Shown: in pieces, positions 5,232 to 6,057 of the stretch
Layout: each line of letters opens with the position of its first letter
Numbering within the stretch: the stretch's first letter is position 1
Assembly (NCBI GenBank): GCA_009649835.1
Contig: PYCK01000087.1
Span: 1-6,057, forward strand
Source: Candidatus Methanocomedens sp.
Lineage (GTDB): Archaea; Halobacteriota; Methanosarcinia; Methanosarcinales; Methanocomedenaceae
DNA: 6,057 nt
Direction of reading: 5' to 3'
Notes under the pieces: model-generated
The model's input: the letters and a program-made list of their open reading frames with translations, nothing else
The model's database searches: none
Told to the model about the DNA's origin: nothing
Position numbers and translations under genes: made by a program

Positions 5232-5942
5232 CTAATCGTTCCTGAACCTGAAATATACTCTTCTGTTATTCTTGCCCTTGTTCTCTGCCTTGAATATCTC
5301 AATATGTGGTATCTCGCCGGTATTTGCCACATGGGTACCGCCGCAGGCCTGCCTGTCAACCCCGGATATTGTTATTACCCGTATTTCTTCAATCTCGGGC
5401 GGGAATGCATCCTTTAGTTTCACTACAGAGGGTATCCGGAATGCCTCATCCCTTGGCAGTATTTCAATACTGACAGGAAGACTTTGGTCTATTATCCCGT
5501 TGACCTTTGCTTCATATGATTGGATCTGCTCCCTATCAAAATTCTCAAGGCTGAAATCCACCCTGGTTTTTTCCTCTCCAAGCTGGTTACCTGATATCTG
5601 TGCCCCGGTCTCGTTGTGGATAATGGCACTGAGTATATGGCAGGCAGTATGGTATTTCATGAACAGGTAACGCCTGTCCCAGTCAATGACCGCTTTTACC
5701 CGGTCGCCTTTGACCAGCCCTGGCATAGCTACTTCATGACTGGTCACACTGCCGAATCTGCCTGCATAAACCACAGGGAATTCCTTGTCGTCCTTTATCA
5801 GCAAGCCTGTGTCATGGGGCTGGCCGCCTGAGTTCGGGTAGAACAGGGTCTTATCCAATACGATGAATTTATCGTCCTTCACACTTTCAACAGTAGCCTG
5901 GGATTCCTTGAGATAACAATCCTTCTGGTATAGAGCTTCCAT
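5232..5942 (-). CDS. alaX: Alanyl-tRNA editing protein AlaX, medium (AlaX-M) type
   Basis: A 236-residue freestanding homologue of the AlaRS editing domain, which hydrolyses Ser-tRNA(Ala) (and possibly Gly-tRNA(Ala)) to prevent serine or glycine entering alanine positions. The zinc-binding residues are complete: H98 and H102 in HTACH, and C200 and H204 in CGGTH. The N-terminal barrel carries LFYPNSGGQPHDTG (33-46), the glycine motif that separates the medium and long forms from the short AlaX-S type. No C-terminal oligomerisation domain like that of AlaX-L or AlaRS is present, and the length fits AlaX-M. The ATG at 5942 has no Shine-Dalgarno (TTCTTATC precedes it) but a TATA-like box lies about 28 nt upstream, so the transcript may be leaderless or nearly so. 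The repeat-protein gene follows after 21 nt on the same strand. Confidence 0.94.
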   Translation of the reverse strand: MEALYQKDCYLKESQATVESVKDDKFIVLDKTLFYPNSGGQPHDTGLLIKDDKEFPVVYAGRFGSVTSHEVAMPGLVKGDRVKAVIDWDRRYLFMKYHTACHILSAIIHNETGAQISGNQLGEEKTRVDFSLENFDREQIQSYEAKVNGIIDQSLPVSIEILPRDEAFRIPSVVKLKDAFPPEIEEIRVITISGVDRQACGGTHVANTGEIPHIEIFKAENKGKNNRRVYFRFRND

Positions 5943-5966
5943 GATAAGAATATTCGGCAGACTATT

Positions 5967-5974
5967 AGATAAAA
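5967..5974 (-). promoter_or_regulatory. alaX: TATA-like box for alaX
   Basis: On the minus strand this reads TTTTATCT, centred about 28 nt before the alaX ATG. With archaeal spacing, transcription would begin at or very near the ATG. No other AT-rich box is equally well placed, though an AAATATTTTAA stretch lies further upstream. Confidence 0.4.
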
Positions 5975-6035
5975 TTGTTGTATTTTTTGGGCTGTTAAAA
6001 TATTTGGTATTGACACCATCAACCGACTTTACTCA

Positions 6036-6057
6036 ATCTTTGCGGTCTTCGCGACCT
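6036..6057. repeat. Second copy of the CTTTGCGG repeat family, cut by the window end
   Basis: Positions 6038-6057 match the complement of 2351-2370 at 18 of 20 positions, and 6036-6057 match 2249-2270 at 19 of 22. It is therefore one arm of the same element family, about 95 nt upstream of alaX on its promoter side. Whether a full element follows cannot be seen. Confidence 0.65.

Noticed and set aside
5272..5670. 132-codon + strand open frame across alaX
   Set aside because: The opposite strand encodes complete AlaX motifs (HTACH, CGGTH) over this interval; the + frame has no family signature.

Overview
The window is archaeal, most likely a euryarchaeon of the Methanosarcinales or a related methane-metabolising (ANME-type) lineage. 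The direct evidence is the run of archaeal ribosomal proteins L7Ae, S28e and L24e followed by nucleoside diphosphate kinase and archaeal IF5B. A PGF-pre-PGF type surface protein and an archaeal-style AlaX editing protein support this. The exact genus cannot be fixed from this window.

Layout, left to right. Positions 1-825 (+) hold the 3' part of a secreted, membrane-anchored surface protein whose start lies outside the window. Positions 826-953 are a leader with three small inverted repeats, one of which resembles an L7Ae-binding kink-turn. Positions 954-2218 (+) carry rpl7ae, rps28e, rpl24e and ndk, tightly packed as a translation-related operon. Positions 2219-2541 hold no gene but contain a compact 120-bp nested inverted-repeat element and the probable promoter and ribosome binding site of infB. 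Positions 2542-4326 (+) are infB (aIF5B), which usually follows ndk closely in this cluster. The minus strand then carries alaX (5942-5232) and, 21 nt behind it, a gene for a helical-repeat protein (5210-4329) that ends 2 nt from the infB stop, tail to tail. Positions 5943-6057 contain the alaX promoter region and, at the very edge, the beginning of a second copy of the repeat family seen at 2251-2370.

The genes fit one theme, protein synthesis: ribosome structure (L7Ae, S28e, L24e), nucleotide supply including GTP (Ndk), subunit joining at initiation (IF5B) and removal of wrongly charged alanyl-tRNA (AlaX). The outliers are the surface protein and the repeat protein of unknown function.

The items most worth a second look are the nested inverted-repeat element that separates ndk from infB and recurs at the window edge, the seven-unit 40-residue repeat protein paired with alaX, and the kink-turn-like hairpin just upstream of the L7Ae start. 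No convincing new multi-gene system (defence, CRISPR, mobile element with a transposase) is visible.
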